A stretch of DNA of 64,000 nucleotides from Pelagibacteraceae bacterium AG-325-E08 (GCA_003282985.1 QBYE01000002.1:32399-96398); one strand, 5' to 3'. Counted from the first letter of the stretch, positions 7,736-16,753 are shown. Notes: generated from the letters alone by a model not told the origin. Made by a program: numbers and translations.

Positions 7736-8011
7736 TTATTTGTTGAATACTTCTTTTAAAGCTTTTGCTGGTAAGAATTTTACCTTTTGTGAAGCAGCAA
7801 TTTGGATCTGCTCACCAGTTCTAGGATTTCTTCCAACTCTAGCTTTTCTTTTAGCCACTTTATAAGTACCAAATCCAGCAATTTTTACTGAATCATCGCC
7901 TTTTAAAGCGTCCAAAATAGTGTTGGTAATAGTGTCAAAAGTTCTTTCAGCATCAGCTTTGCTCAAATTTAAAGCTCCAGAAAGCTTGACAATTAATTGT
8001 TTTTTATTCAT
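7736..8011 (-). CDS. hup: DNA-binding protein HU
   Basis: A 91-residue HU/IHF-family protein. It starts MNKKQLIVKLSGALNLSKADAE (dimerisation helices). It contains GFGTYKVAKRKARVGRNPRTGEQIQIAAS, the beta arm with the conserved RNPRTG and the intercalating Pro, and ends VKFLPAKALKEVFNK. Together these identify HU rather than IHF. It is the main nucleoid architectural protein of the cell. It stands alone with about 160 bases of upstream DNA, a GGAGC ribosome site and its own terminator, consistent with a separately and strongly transcribed gene. Confidence 0.95.
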   Translation of the reverse strand: MNKKQLIVKLSGALNLSKADAERTFDTITNTILDALKGDDSVKIAGFGTYKVAKRKARVGRNPRTGEQIQIAASQKVKFLPAKALKEVFNK

Positions 8012-8172
8012 TTTAGCTCCGGTTTTATTAGGTTATTTTCTATTTTTATCAAAAGTATTGATAAATCAAGACTTTTTTTAGTGTTAAGCAAAAAGTTATA
8101 CACAATATCTAGTATAATATTGAATTAATGTTGATTTTATTGATGTTTTTGACTTTACCAACAATTAAATTA

Positions 8173-9282
8173 TTAGAATAAACCAAGGTCTTTCAAGTCA
8201 TTAAAAGTTGTAAAAACCATCAAAGATAGCAATACAAATAAGCCGATTCGAAAAAAACCTTCTTGAGTATTTTGAGATAATGGTCGACCTAAAACTTTTT
8301 CAAATGCATAAAACATCAAATGTCCTCCATCAAGCATTGGAATCGGGAAGAGATTTACTAAACCTAGGCTAATAGAAATATATGCCATCATGCTGATAAA
8401 TGCTAATAAACCAAATTCAGCAACTTGGCCTGAAATTTTAGCAATTCTAATGGGTCCTCCTAATTGTGAAGTATCTGCTTTACCAAAAATCATTGCTCCT
8501 ATGTATTTTAATGATGAGGTGCTTACATAATAAACTTCATGAGCTGCATGGTAAATTGCCTTTGCTGGACCTAATTTTACATGATTAATTTCATTATTTT
8601 GAGCACCTAATTTAATTCCAACTACTCTTTTATTTATTTTATTGCCAAGATTGTCCTCACTTAAAACTATATTAGGCTTAATTTTCAATAATAATTCATC
8701 ATAAGATCGCTTTACTTTAAAATCAATAAAGTCATCAGTAGACATCATTATATATTTAGAGACATCCATAATACTTTGGACCTCATTTCCATCTATTTCT
8801 AAAATTACATCGTTTTGTTTTAGACCACCCACCATTGCAGGGCTGTCACTTTGAACTTCATTGATTACTGCTGGAGTAAAATCTTTTCCAATAAATGTGT
8901 AAATTGAGAAGAAAATAACTAAAGCTAATAAAAAGTTTGCGAGAGGACCTCCAAATACAATTAGAACCCTTTGATATAAAGGTTTTAAGACAAACAATTT
9001 TTTACGATCTTCCTCATTATATTTCTTTATGATTTTTTCTTGATCGGCTTGAGAAAATACATTTCGATCACCAAAAAATTTGACATAACCTCCTAGTGGA
9101 ATCCAACATATTTTCCATCTAGTACCAGATTTATCATTCCAACCAAAAATTTCTTGCCCAAATCCAATAGAAAAGTCTGTAACTCCAACTCCATATCTCT
9201 TAGCAAAATAATAATGACCATATTCGTGAATAAATACCACTACTAAAATTAATACAATAAAAGGTAAAATAAAATCAAACAT
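8173..9282 (-). CDS. rseP: site-2 membrane metalloprotease RseP
   Basis: 369 residues. The zinc site HEYGHYYFAKRYGV (HExxH) lies in the first membrane helix. One PDZ domain occupies the middle (VINEVQSDSPAMVGGLKQND). The third metal ligand is in NLFPIPMLDGGHLMFY near the C-terminus. Only one PDZ domain is visible; E. coli RseP has two, but single-PDZ forms are usual in alphaproteobacteria. It cuts membrane-bound anti-sigma factors and leftover signal peptides. In most relatives it sits between dxr and bamA. Here neither neighbour is present, and it lies alone between HU and the helicase. Confidence 0.92.
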   Translation of the reverse strand: MFDFILPFIVLILVVVFIHEYGHYYFAKRYGVGVTDFSIGFGQEIFGWNDKSGTRWKICWIPLGGYVKFFGDRNVFSQADQEKIIKKYNEEDRKKLFVLKPLYQRVLIVFGGPLANFLLALVIFFSIYTFIGKDFTPAVINEVQSDSPAMVGGLKQNDVILEIDGNEVQSIMDVSKYIMMSTDDFIDFKVKRSYDELLLKIKPNIVLSEDNLGNKINKRVVGIKLGAQNNEINHVKLGPAKAIYHAAHEVYYVSTSSLKYIGAMIFGKADTSQLGGPIRIAKISGQVAEFGLLAFISMMAYISISLGLVNLFPIPMLDGGHLMFYAFEKVLGRPLSQNTQEGFFRIGLFVLLSLMVFTTFNDLKDLGLF

Positions 9283-9413
9283 GCTTTATTTTAAATGAAT
9301 TCAAAAACATACACAATAGGCCATTTTAATACAATTTATGACTTTAAAACATTCATTGTATTTGTCTTAAAAAGATATAAGCATCCAGCTAAATTAACAA
9401 TAATAACTAAATA

Positions 9414-10859
9414 ATGGACTTCAACGAATTACCGATTGATAATAAACTCAAAAATTCCATTAAATTTGCTGATTTTAAAACCCCTACTCCAATTCAAAGT
9501 AAATCAATCCCAATTAGTTTAATGGGCAAGGATATATTGGGCACAGCACAAACTGGCACTGGAAAGACTTTAGCCTTTACTATCCCAATGATTAATAAGC
9601 TTATTCTAGATAAAAATGCTATGGCATTAATTATCTGCCCTACTAGAGAGCTTGCAAGTCAAGTTATGCAGACTGTTTTAAAATTAAATGTAAGAGAAAT
9701 TGGAATAGGAAATGCACTTCTTATTGGTGGTGAGGGAATGCAAAAACAACTTAAAAAATTAAAAAAAAGAGCACGTATTATAGTCGGTACCCCGGGTAGA
9801 ATAAATGATCATTTAAAAAGACAAAGTTTAAATTTATCAAAAGTATCATACTTAGTTTTAGATGAAACAGATAGAATGCTAGACATGGGATTTACTCCTC
9901 AAATTGAATTGATCTTAAAGTTTATTCCTAAACGACATCAAACTTTATTATTTTCAGCCACTTTACCCAATAATATTTTAAGAATTTCAGAAAAGTATTT
10001 AAATAACCCAGAAAGAATAGCCGTAGGTTCTTTGTCGACACCAATAGAAAAAATTAAACAAGAAACATTTCAAATAACTCAAGACAAAAAATATCATGAA
10101 TTAATAAATCAATTAGTTGAAAGAAATGGTTCAATATTGGTTTTTGTTAAAACCAAACATGGTGCAGATAAAATTGTTAAGCGCTTAAAATATGACGGAC
10201 ATTCTGCAGATGCAATTCACGGTAATTTAAGACAAAGTAAAAGAGAACGTGTCATTAACAACTTTAGAAATGGTAAGAGTAGAATTTTAATTGCAACTGA
10301 TGTGGCTGCGAGAGGATTGGACATACCTTTAATTCAGCATGTCATTAACTATGACTTACCACAAGTGCCTGAAGACTATATTCATAGAATTGGTAGAACC
10401 GGAAGAGCTGGAAAAGAGGGATCTGCTTTAACATTTCTAACTCCATCAGACCGAACTATGTGGAATTCTATAAGTAGATTAATTAATCCAGATTTTAAAA
10501 TTTTAAAAGAAGGTCAATCAAGAAATTTAAAAGGTAAAAAAAGATTCAAAGCAAGATTTAATAAAGAGAAGAAATTTAAAGATAAGAAAAAATTCTTTAA
10601 AAAAGATGACTCTAGAAAATCAAATTTTAAAGGTAAGAAAAAGTTCTTTAAAAAAGATGACTCTAGAAAGTCAAGTTTTAAAAAAAAGAAAATACCATTT
10701 GGATCTACCAACAATCCAAAATATTTTGGCAAAGAGAAATCTAATAATTCTCAAACTTTTTCAGAAAAAAAGGATTATAAATTTGGTCGTAAAAAGAAGT
10801 TTAAACATAGAAACAAACCTAAAAAATTTTCTTTTAAAAAACACAATCGATCCAGATAA
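9414..10859 (+). CDS. DEAD-box-family ATP-dependent RNA helicase (RhlE-like) with basic repeat tail
   Basis: 481 residues. The helicase core shows the Q motif (PTPIQSKSIP), motif I AQTGTGKT, Ia PTRELA, Ib GTPGR, III SAT, V ATDVAARGLDIP and VI HRIGRTGRAGK. Motif II reads DETD instead of DEAD. The third residue is the tolerated position and the catalytic D and E remain, so activity is expected. From about residue 365 the tail is almost only Lys, Arg, Phe, Ser and Asn with an internal 17-residue repeat, and should bind RNA without sequence choice. Probable roles are ribosome assembly and mRNA unwinding in the cold. It is a single gene on its strand. Confidence 0.9.
   Translation: MDFNELPIDNKLKNSIKFADFKTPTPIQSKSIPISLMGKDILGTAQTGTGKTLAFTIPMINKLILDKNAMALIICPTRELASQVMQTVLKLNVREIGIGNALLIGGEGMQKQLKKLKKRARIIVGTPGRINDHLKRQSLNLSKVSYLVLDETDRMLDMGFTPQIELILKFIPKRHQTLLFSATLPNNILRISEKYLNNPERIAVGSLSTPIEKIKQETFQITQDKKYHELINQLVERNGSILVFVKTKHGADKIVKRLKYDGHSADAIHGNLRQSKRERVINNFRNGKSRILIATDVAARGLDIPLIQHVINYDLPQVPEDYIHRIGRTGRAGKEGSALTFLTPSDRTMWNSISRLINPDFKILKEGQSRNLKGKKRFKARFNKEKKFKDKKKFFKKDDSRKSNFKGKKKFFKKDDSRKSSFKKKKIPFGSTNNPKYFGKEKSNNSQTFSEKKDYKFGRKKKFKHRNKPKKFSFKKHNRSR
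10584..10685 (+). repeat. tandem 51-base coding repeat in the helicase tail
   Basis: Two adjacent 51-base units (10584-10634 and 10635-10685) encode KKKFFKKDDSRKSNFKG and KKKFFKKDDSRKSSFKK. They are nearly identical at the DNA level, so the duplication is recent. Copy number should vary among strains. Confidence 0.85.
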
Positions 10860-10870
10860 TTCAGTAAAGG

Positions 10871-11035
10871 CTAATAATACAATAAGATAAATATTGTTGC
10901 TAATATGACTGATAATATTAATAAAATAACATAGTTTATTTTGATGTTTAACCTTTTATAAATTTCCTCATTTATTTTTTCCCAAAACAATACTATTAAG
11001 AAAACAATTATCGCTGGAATAATGAATTTAAGCAT
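10871..11035 (-). CDS. 54-aa small membrane protein
   Basis: A 54-codon frame on the minus strand starts at ATG 11035, 5 bases after the stop of the ScfR-like regulator gene, and ends with TAG at 10871-10873. It encodes two hydrophobic helices, FIIPAIIVFLIVLFW and YVILLILSVILATIFILLYY, joined by a charged loop (EKINEEIYKRLNIKIN). That is a clean two-pass membrane profile. The short spacing suggests co-transcription with the regulator. I recognise no family. Its end lies 12 bases from the helicase stop on the other strand. Confidence 0.55.
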   Translation of the reverse strand: MLKFIIPAIIVFLIVLFWEKINEEIYKRLNIKINYVILLILSVILATIFILLYY

Positions 11036-11040
11036 TGTTT

Positions 11041-12471
11041 TTAACTCTTATCTCCAACATAAACTGATACACCTCTAGAATTAATATCAACATCAAATTT
11101 CTTATGTAAAGGAGGAAAAGCTCTTTGTGAACAGTCTAATCTATCACATGTTCTACAAGAAACACCGATTGGTATTTCAGTAGTTTTATCTGTTACATTA
11201 ATGTTTTCTGTATAAACAAAATCTTTTGCATATTTGGCATCACATCCTAATCCTATAGATAAAATACTTTTGGATTGACCAAATCTTCCAATTCCTTTTT
11301 CAACAGTTCTTGCAATACAAACATATTTTTCTCCATTGGTCATTTTACTCACTGCAGCTTGAATTACTCCTGGTCTTGTAAATGCTGAATAAACATTCCA
11401 CCTTGGGCATGCTCCTCCATACCTAGGAATTTCAATTCCAGATAAAGAAAATCTTTTTGAAATATTTCCAGCCATATCTACTCTTAAAAAATGGAATGGG
11501 ATTCCTGGTAATTTAGGATCTTGTAAACAAGTAACTCTATGCGTAACTTGTTCAAAAGATGTTGCAAAGGTATTTTGCAAAAGCTCTAAATCATATTTAA
11601 GTTTTTTGCATTCAGTGTGGAAAGGTTTATAGGGCATTAGAATTGCAGCTCCACAATAATTTAATAAGGCTACTTTTGTTAATTTTTTAGACTCCTCAGA
11701 AGGAAATGTGAAAGTAGACAAATAGTCTTCGATCTCTTTAGTAGCTCCTTCTTGAGCAATTTGAGCAGCTGCATGAAGTTTTTTTGTCTCTAAAGAGCTA
11801 TAATCACTAAGTAATAATTCTTTTTTATTTTTATGGTAAATTTTTGAGAAAGGTTTGTCCTCTTCAGGAATTACATCTTTTACAGTAATTCCAAATTCTG
11901 TTTTTAAGTATTCACAAAGAGCTATATATCTAGTTCGATTATTTTTTTGAACTTTTTAAAATACCTTGTTTGCAAATTCCTCTAGCTTAGGAAAATAGTT
12001 TTTATTTTTTTGTAAAAAATCAGAAATAACTTCTCCAGGAAATGAGCTTTTTCTACCATCAACAATTTTACCAGATATTTTTTCAATCTTATTAATTAAT
12101 TCATGATCTTTTTTTTTTAAAATGTCCCCTAGCCTTACAATTGCTTTACCAATTTTAGGATTGGTTCCCACAAGATCTTTTACCTCTGGGCCTAAGATAT
12201 CTAAATCCTCAAATAATTCATCATCAAGAATTTCGGACAAAGTATTTTCTAAGTTTAAATCTGTTTTTGAAGTTAATTGCGAAAGTTCAATGTTAAGTTT
12301 TTCACAAATTTTTAAGAGAAGATCTCCATCAATTTTCCGTTTTCCACCCTCAATTAAATTTAAGTAACTTGGTGAAATACTTAACTCCTCAGCAAGTTTA
12401 TTTGCTTGAAGACCTAATTGTCTTCGAAAAGCCTTGATTTTTGGCCCAATTTTTAGATCTAATTGACTCAT
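11041..12471 (-). pseudogene. ScfR/PccR-like XRE-family regulator interrupted by one in-frame stop
   Basis: One reading frame of 476 codons is broken only by a TAA at 11956-11958. The first 171 residues hold an XRE helix-turn-helix (KAFRRQLGLQANKLAEELSISPSYLNLIEGGKR). After the stop the same frame runs on as KVQKNNRTRYIALCEYLKTEFGI through 78 codons, then into the C-terminal DUF2083-type domain with its Cys cluster (GGACPRWNVYSAF, GVSCRTCDRLDCSQRAFPP). This is the layout and length of the short-chain fatty acyl-CoA regulators (ScfR; PccR of Rhodobacter, RamB-like). The middle part looks like the family's IrrE-like segment. No frameshift is needed. Either the gene is newly inactivated, the stop is read through, two polypeptides are made (a TTG at 11721 could restart), or there is a base error. 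A tandem array of TTTGTAAA sites lies just upstream. Confidence 0.8.
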
Positions 12472-12479
12472 ATTTTCTA

Positions 12480-12584
12480 TTTGTAAATTTTGTAAATTTA
12501 TTTTTACAAAATTTTTCTTTAATTTACAACACTTTTACACTTTTTTATAGATTTTGTAAATCCTGTAAATTATAAAGTTTACAT
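12480..12584. promoter_or_regulatory. operator array of TTTGTAAA-type sites between scfR-like gene and aceA unit
   Basis: Eight copies of TGTAAA or its complement TTTACA lie in 105 bases. Exact TTTGTAAA/TTTACAAA copies start at 12480, 12489, 12503 and 12553. Looser copies start at 12523, 12533, 12562 and 12577. PccR-type ScfR regulators are known to bind paired TTTGCAAA-like boxes, so this array is the natural target of the adjacent regulator. The last copy overlaps the ATG of the 53-codon ORF and the first lies 9 bases from the regulator start. The array can therefore govern both directions. Confidence 0.7.
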
Positions 12585-12744
12585 GGACGAAAAATTAAAA
12601 AACAGTGAAAATGAAGCTCAAATCATAAGACATGAAGACCTTGCTAGACACAATAGCAGAGGAATCTACATGAGAGATGATCATTGTGATTGGGGTTCAA
12701 GTGGAATGCAAGATCTAGTTGAGACCCTAAACGACTCAAACTAG
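12583..12744 (+). CDS. 53-aa uncharacterised small protein upstream of aceA
   Basis: ATG 12583 opens a 53-codon frame ending with TAG at 12742-12744, 61 bases before aceA. The peptide is soluble and polar, with a notable centre HEDLARHNSRGIYMRDDHCDWG containing a single Cys beside His and Asp. It then has GSSGMQDLVETLN. Unlike random AT-rich frames it has Trp, Cys, His and Gly and few Lys runs, so it looks truly coding. There is no clear ribosome site; the start lies inside the operator array. It may be a leader peptide, a small regulator of isocitrate lyase or an independent gene. I recognise no family. Confidence 0.6.
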   Translation: MDEKLKNSENEAQIIRHEDLARHNSRGIYMRDDHCDWGSSGMQDLVETLNDSN

Positions 12745-12805
12745 TTCTAATTCATTCGACTTTATTCATTTCTTACTAAGACTTTAACATCATAGGATTA
12801 TTATA

Positions 12806-14080
12806 ATGAGTGCAGAAAATATCTCATATGACTTAAAAAGATTTGCAGGAATAAAAAGGGACTATACTCCTGAAGAAGTTGAAAGACTTAGAGGATCCAT
12901 AAAAATTGAATATTCTATATGTAAACAACAATCTACTAAATTGTGGAAACTACTTAATTCTGAACCTTATGTGAATACACTAGGATCTTTATCCGGTAAC
13001 CACGCAGTTCAACACGCAAAAGCTGGATTAAAAGCGATTTATTTAAGTGGATGGCAGGTTGCAGCAGATGCTAACAGTGCTGGAGAGATGTACCCTGATC
13101 AATCTCTATATCCATATGACAGTGCTCCAAAATTAGTTGAGTCAATGAATAATGCTTTAATAAGAGCTGATCAAATTCAACATATGGAATTAAAAGATGG
13201 TGATATGAAGACAGAAAAAAGAGTTGATTATATGCTACCAATTATTGCAGATGGAGAGGCAGGTTTTGGTGGACCATTAAATGTATTTGAACTTGCAAAA
13301 AAATTTATTAAAGCAGGTGCTGCAGGCGTTCACTTTGAAGATCAATTAGCTAGCGAAAAAAAATGTGGTCATATGGGTGGAAAAGTACTTGTTCCAACTG
13401 GTACGATGATCAAAAATTTAAAGGCAGCAAGACTAGCTGCAGATATAGCGGATGTACCATTAATTATTTTAGCAAGAACTGATGCTAATGCCGCAAAACT
13501 AATTACCAATGATCATGATGAAAATGATAAAACTTTCCTTACTGGTGAAAGATCTCCAGAAGGTTTTTATTATGTTAAAGCAGGTATTGATCAAGCAATA
13601 TCAAGAGGTTTAGCTTACGCACCTTATTCAGATTTAATTTGGTGTGAAACTGCAACTCCTAATCTTGAAGAAGCAAAAAAATTTGCTGATGCTATTCATG
13701 AAAAATTTCCTGGAAAGCTTTTAGCTTATAATTGTTCACCTTCATTTAATTGGAAAAAACATTTGTCTGATAGTGAGATTGCGACTTTTCAACAAGAGAT
13801 AAGTAAAATGGGCTATAAATTTCAATTCATTACATTAGCTGGATTTCATACTCAAAATATTGCAATTTTTGAATTAGCTGAAAAATATAAAAACGAAGGC
13901 ATGACAGCTTATTCAAAAATTCAAGAACAAGAATTTGCTCGTGAGAAAGATGGTTACACAAGTGTCAAACATCAAAGAGAAGTTGGTACTTCTTATTTTG
14001 ACGCTGTTTCTAACACTATAAGCAGTGGTAAAAGTTCAACAACAGCGATGGCAGGGTCAACAGAGTCCGAGCAATTCTAA
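12806..14080 (+). CDS. aceA: isocitrate lyase
   Basis: 424 residues. It splits isocitrate to glyoxylate and succinate, the first step of the glyoxylate shunt used for growth on C2 units and acetate. The active-site loop KKCGHMGGK with its catalytic Cys lies near residue 190. Other signatures are [30 protein letters not shown] and [12 protein letters not shown] with the conserved Asn/Ser/Pro. The length suits the shorter proteobacterial type. A hairpin terminator follows. Control by the adjacent ScfR-like regulator through the TTTGTAAA array is inferred. Malate synthase is not in this window. Confidence 0.96.
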   Translation: MSAENISYDLKRFAGIKRDYTPEEVERLRGSIKIEYSICKQQSTKLWKLLNSEPYVNTLGSLSGNHAVQHAKAGLKAIYLSGWQVAADANSAGEMYPDQSLYPYDSAPKLVESMNNALIRADQIQHMELKDGDMKTEKRVDYMLPIIADGEAGFGGPLNVFELAKKFIKAGAAGVHFEDQLASEKKCGHMGGKVLVPTGTMIKNLKAARLAADIADVPLIILARTDANAAKLITNDHDENDKTFLTGERSPEGFYYVKAGIDQAISRGLAYAPYSDLIWCETATPNLEEAKKFADAIHEKFPGKLLAYNCSPSFNWKKHLSDSEIATFQQEISKMGYKFQFITLAGFHTQNIAIFELAEKYKNEGMTAYSKIQEQEFAREKDGYTSVKHQREVGTSYFDAVSNTISSGKSSTTAMAGSTESEQF

Positions 14081-14107
14081 AACACAGTCCTCTTAAAAAA
14101 AATAGTT

Positions 14108-14155
14108 ATCTAACTGGCCCAGAAATGGGTCTGTTAGATTATCAATTTTTTCTTT
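14108..14155 (+). terminator. intrinsic terminator after aceA
   Basis: ATCTAACTGGCCC pairs with GGGTCTGTTAGAT over 14108-14139 with a small bulge and an AGAAAT loop. ATTTTTTCTTT follows. It ends aceA transcription. The same stem lies at the 3' end of the convergent glycosyltransferase-like gene and may serve it weakly. Confidence 0.85.
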
Positions 14156-14158
14156 AAA

Positions 14159-15085
14159 TTATTTTTTTTTGAATAATCTTGTTATAAATCTTAATTTCCA
14201 TGAGATTATATTAAATAATCTTTTAAAATATAAACTGATAATAGTCTCATTTTTATATTTATTTACATCAATAATTTCATCAATTTTTAATGAACATGCA
14301 CCCCTAATATCTTTAAAATTTTTACCTCTGAATTCTGGAAACTTATTAAAATAATTATTAGTAATATGCTCAATAAAGCAATTAGGATCAAGTTTGTTAT
14401 TTATTTCAGGCAACAGAGTTGCTTTGAAATAGTTAATATTTAAGGCGTTTAAACCTATTGAGGATCTTTCGGTTATTCCATAATTGTGTCTAAAATTATG
14501 GACCTTTCTTTTGAAATTCCACCAGTTTGAATTAATAAAATCGTTAAATTGATTTTGATCATATATCCAAAAACAACAATAATTTTCTAAATCATTTATA
14601 ATAAAATTTTGTGAATTTAAGTTAAAAAATTTATTCAATTTTTCTGATATATGAATACTGTAATTTTCATTATTTTCGTTGTTTTTTTCATATATCAAAA
14701 AACCTAAATTAAATTTATTTTCTGATAAACTTTTTTGGTATCTTAGATAATATTGTAAATTTCTTTCAGTAAACTTAATGTCGTGTTCCAGATACATATA
14801 GTAATCATAATTACCTTTTTGTTTTTGCATTTCTGGCCTAGTAAGCCAAGTCAAATAACCTTTTTTCAAATCATCATTATTAATTTGATGGTTAATTATA
14901 TTGGCATCTAATTCTTTATCATTTAAAAAGTTATTATGGGTATGAATGAATATATCTGTTGGAAGAGAAAGTTTTTTTAGATTTAAAATATTTTCCTTTA
15001 AATAATCAAATCTAGTTAAGTTTCTATATCCCTCTTTTTTTTCAGGATTTGGATTGTAAAAAGGTATATGAATAGATATAGACAT
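14159..15085 (-). CDS. putative glycosyltransferase-like protein
   Basis: I start at the ATG that gives MSISIHIPFYNPNPEKKEG (308 residues). The longer frame upstream would add hydrophobic, unlikely residues and overlap the divergent epimerase gene. The pattern resembles GT-A-type glycosyltransferases: a beta strand at the start, LPTDIFIHTHNN, then YDYYMYLEHDIKF, where E-H-D stands where a DxD metal site usually is. The middle has CCFWIYDQNQF and the end RGACSLKIDE. It faces a nucleotide-sugar operon, which supports a surface-glycan role. I do not recognise a named family. Confidence 0.5.
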   Translation of the reverse strand: MSISIHIPFYNPNPEKKEGYRNLTRFDYLKENILNLKKLSLPTDIFIHTHNNFLNDKELDANIINHQINNDDLKKGYLTWLTRPEMQKQKGNYDYYMYLEHDIKFTERNLQYYLRYQKSLSENKFNLGFLIYEKNNENNENYSIHISEKLNKFFNLNSQNFIINDLENYCCFWIYDQNQFNDFINSNWWNFKRKVHNFRHNYGITERSSIGLNALNINYFKATLLPEINNKLDPNCFIEHITNNYFNKFPEFRGKNFKDIRGACSLKIDEIIDVNKYKNETIISLYFKRLFNIISWKLRFITRLFKKK

Positions 15086-15126
15086 TTTTAAAATTAAAAT
15101 TATAAACAAATTTAACATTTTTAATA

Positions 15127-16080
15127 ATGAAAAAAATATTAATAACGGGTGGAACAGGATATCTTGGTAGGAATTTAGCACTTTTTTACAAAAACAAATA
15201 TAAAGTCTTTATTGGTGCAAGAAACAATAAACAAAATTTTTTAGTAAAAAACTTAACAAATTGTGAAGTGGTTCCTCTTGATGTTTCTAACATTGAGTCT
15301 GTAAATGATTGCTTAAACTATTCTAAGCCTGACATTGTTATTCATGCGGCTGCTACTAAATTTGTTGATCTATCTGAAAAATTTCCTTTTGAATGTATTG
15401 ATATAAACATTGTTGGATCAGCTAACATAGCAAGAGCATGCTTAAATAAAAAAATTCCTACAGTAATTGGTGTATCAACAGATAAGGCATCGCCACCTAT
15501 TAAAAATATTTATGGTTTAAGTAAATCATGTATGGAAAGACTTTTTTCCTCTATTGAGCCTTACGGTAAAACAAAATTTATCTGTGTTAGATATGGAAAT
15601 GTGACATGGTCAACAGGTTCAGTGCTTCCTATTTGGAAGCAAATGTTCAATAAAAACAAAACTATTTTAACTACAGGACCTAACATGAGAAGATTTTTTT
15701 TCTCAGTTGATGAAGCTGTAAGTTTAATTGATCAAGCATTAAAATTAAAAACTAAGTTGGCTGGTAAAATTCTTTCTGCAGAAATGAAATCATCGAAAAT
15801 GATAGATATTTTAAAAGTCTGGATTAAAAAATTTGGTGGAAATTACAAAATAATACAAACTAGAAAAGGGGATAGATTAGATGAGTATTTAATTGGAGAA
15901 GATGAATTAAAATACGCTGAAGTTTTAAAGATTAAAAACAAAAAATATTTTGTTATAAATTTTAATAAATTATCAAAAAGACCACTTAAAAAAATTGTTT
16001 CTTCAAAAGATGCTAAAAAATTATTACAGTCTGAAATAGAAAAGATAATTCAATTTGGACTAAGATCTAATGAGCTCTAA
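15127..16080 (+). CDS. NAD-dependent nucleotide-sugar dehydratase/epimerase (CapD/PseB-like)
   Basis: A 317-residue extended short-chain dehydrogenase. It has the Rossmann motif ITGGTGYLGRNLA at the N-terminus, IVIHAAATKFVDLSEKFPFE, STDKASPPIKNIYGLSK with the catalytic Tyr and Lys (YxxxK), and VRYGNVTWSTGSVLPIW. The STDKA and RYGNV motifs mark the polysaccharide-biosynthesis group (UDP-GlcNAc 4,6-dehydratases and 4-epimerases, CapD/FlaA1/PseB type). It makes an activated deoxy- or epimerised sugar for a surface glycan. It overlaps the nucleotidyltransferase gene by 11 bases. Confidence 0.8.
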   Translation: MKKILITGGTGYLGRNLALFYKNKYKVFIGARNNKQNFLVKNLTNCEVVPLDVSNIESVNDCLNYSKPDIVIHAAATKFVDLSEKFPFECIDINIVGSANIARACLNKKIPTVIGVSTDKASPPIKNIYGLSKSCMERLFSSIEPYGKTKFICVRYGNVTWSTGSVLPIWKQMFNKNKTILTTGPNMRRFFFSVDEAVSLIDQALKLKTKLAGKILSAEMKSSKMIDILKVWIKKFGGNYKIIQTRKGDRLDEYLIGEDELKYAEVLKIKNKKYFVINFNKLSKRPLKKIVSSKDAKKLLQSEIEKIIQFGLRSNEL

Positions 16081-16750
16081 AAAAATTAATCATGCTTTTA
16101 TTATGGCTGCTGGTCGTGGAACTCGACTAAGACCTTTGACAAAAAAAATACCTAAAGGATTAATAAAATTTAAACAAACATCATTAATAGCAAACGGAAT
16201 AAAAAAACTTAAAAAATATATAGATTTCATCCATATTTCAGTGGGTTATAAAGGCCCAATACTCGCTAAGCATCTAATAGAAGAAAAAGTATCATCTATC
16301 ATTAATACAGATAAAAAAGGAAACTCATGGTGGATTTTTAATTCAATATTTAAATCTTTTGACACACCTATGTACGTTCTTACTTGTGATAATGTTACTA
16401 ATATCGATTTTAAAAAAATTGAGAAAGACTATTATAGAAAAGGTCAGCCTATTTGCATGATAATACCTACAAAGCCAATTAAAGGTTTAGCAGGAGACTA
16501 CATATTTAGAAAAAAAAATATTATTCAAGGATTATCAAGAAAGATTAAATCAGATATTTATTGTACTGGCATTCAAGTATTAAATCCAAAAAAAATAAAT
16601 GATAAGATTAAGTCTACAGACGATTTTAATATTCTTTGGAAAAGATTAATAAAAATTAATCAGCTATATGTTTCTGATGTTATGCCAAAAAAATGGTATA
16701 CTGTAGATAACGTGGACAATTACAAAAAGTTAAAAAAAATTTTCAAATAG
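16070..16750 (+). CDS. sugar-phosphate nucleotidyltransferase
   Basis: 226 residues. The N-terminal AFIMAAGRGTRLRPLTKKIPKGLIKF is the NTP-binding signature G-G-TRL-PLT--PK of sugar nucleotidyltransferases. VLTCDNVTNIDF replaces the usual GD with CDN, keeping the metal-binding Asp. It is shorter than GlmU or RmlA and resembles the small choline-phosphate or hexose-phosphate cytidylyl/nucleotidyltransferases. It should activate a sugar or alcohol phosphate for transfer to a surface polymer. It sits between the dehydratase gene (11-base overlap) and the aminomethyltransferase-like gene (3-base gap). Confidence 0.8.
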   Translation: MSSKKINHAFIMAAGRGTRLRPLTKKIPKGLIKFKQTSLIANGIKKLKKYIDFIHISVGYKGPILAKHLIEEKVSSIINTDKKGNSWWIFNSIFKSFDTPMYVLTCDNVTNIDFKKIEKDYYRKGQPICMIIPTKPIKGLAGDYIFRKKNIIQGLSRKIKSDIYCTGIQVLNPKKINDKIKSTDDFNILWKRLIKINQLYVSDVMPKKWYTVDNVDNYKKLKKIFK

Positions 16751-16753
16751 TAG

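Noticed and set aside
8012-8172. tRNA or small RNA gene in one of the largest gaps
   Set aside because: No cloverleaf, T-loop consensus or strong stem was found. It is best explained as the HU promoter and leader.
12745-12805. Possible riboswitch before isocitrate lyase
   Set aside because: Only 61 bases are free and no glycine or other aptamer motif is seen.
14108-14139. Hairpin as a regulatory RNA
   Set aside because: The stem is followed by a clear T run and sits right after aceA, so a terminator explains it fully.
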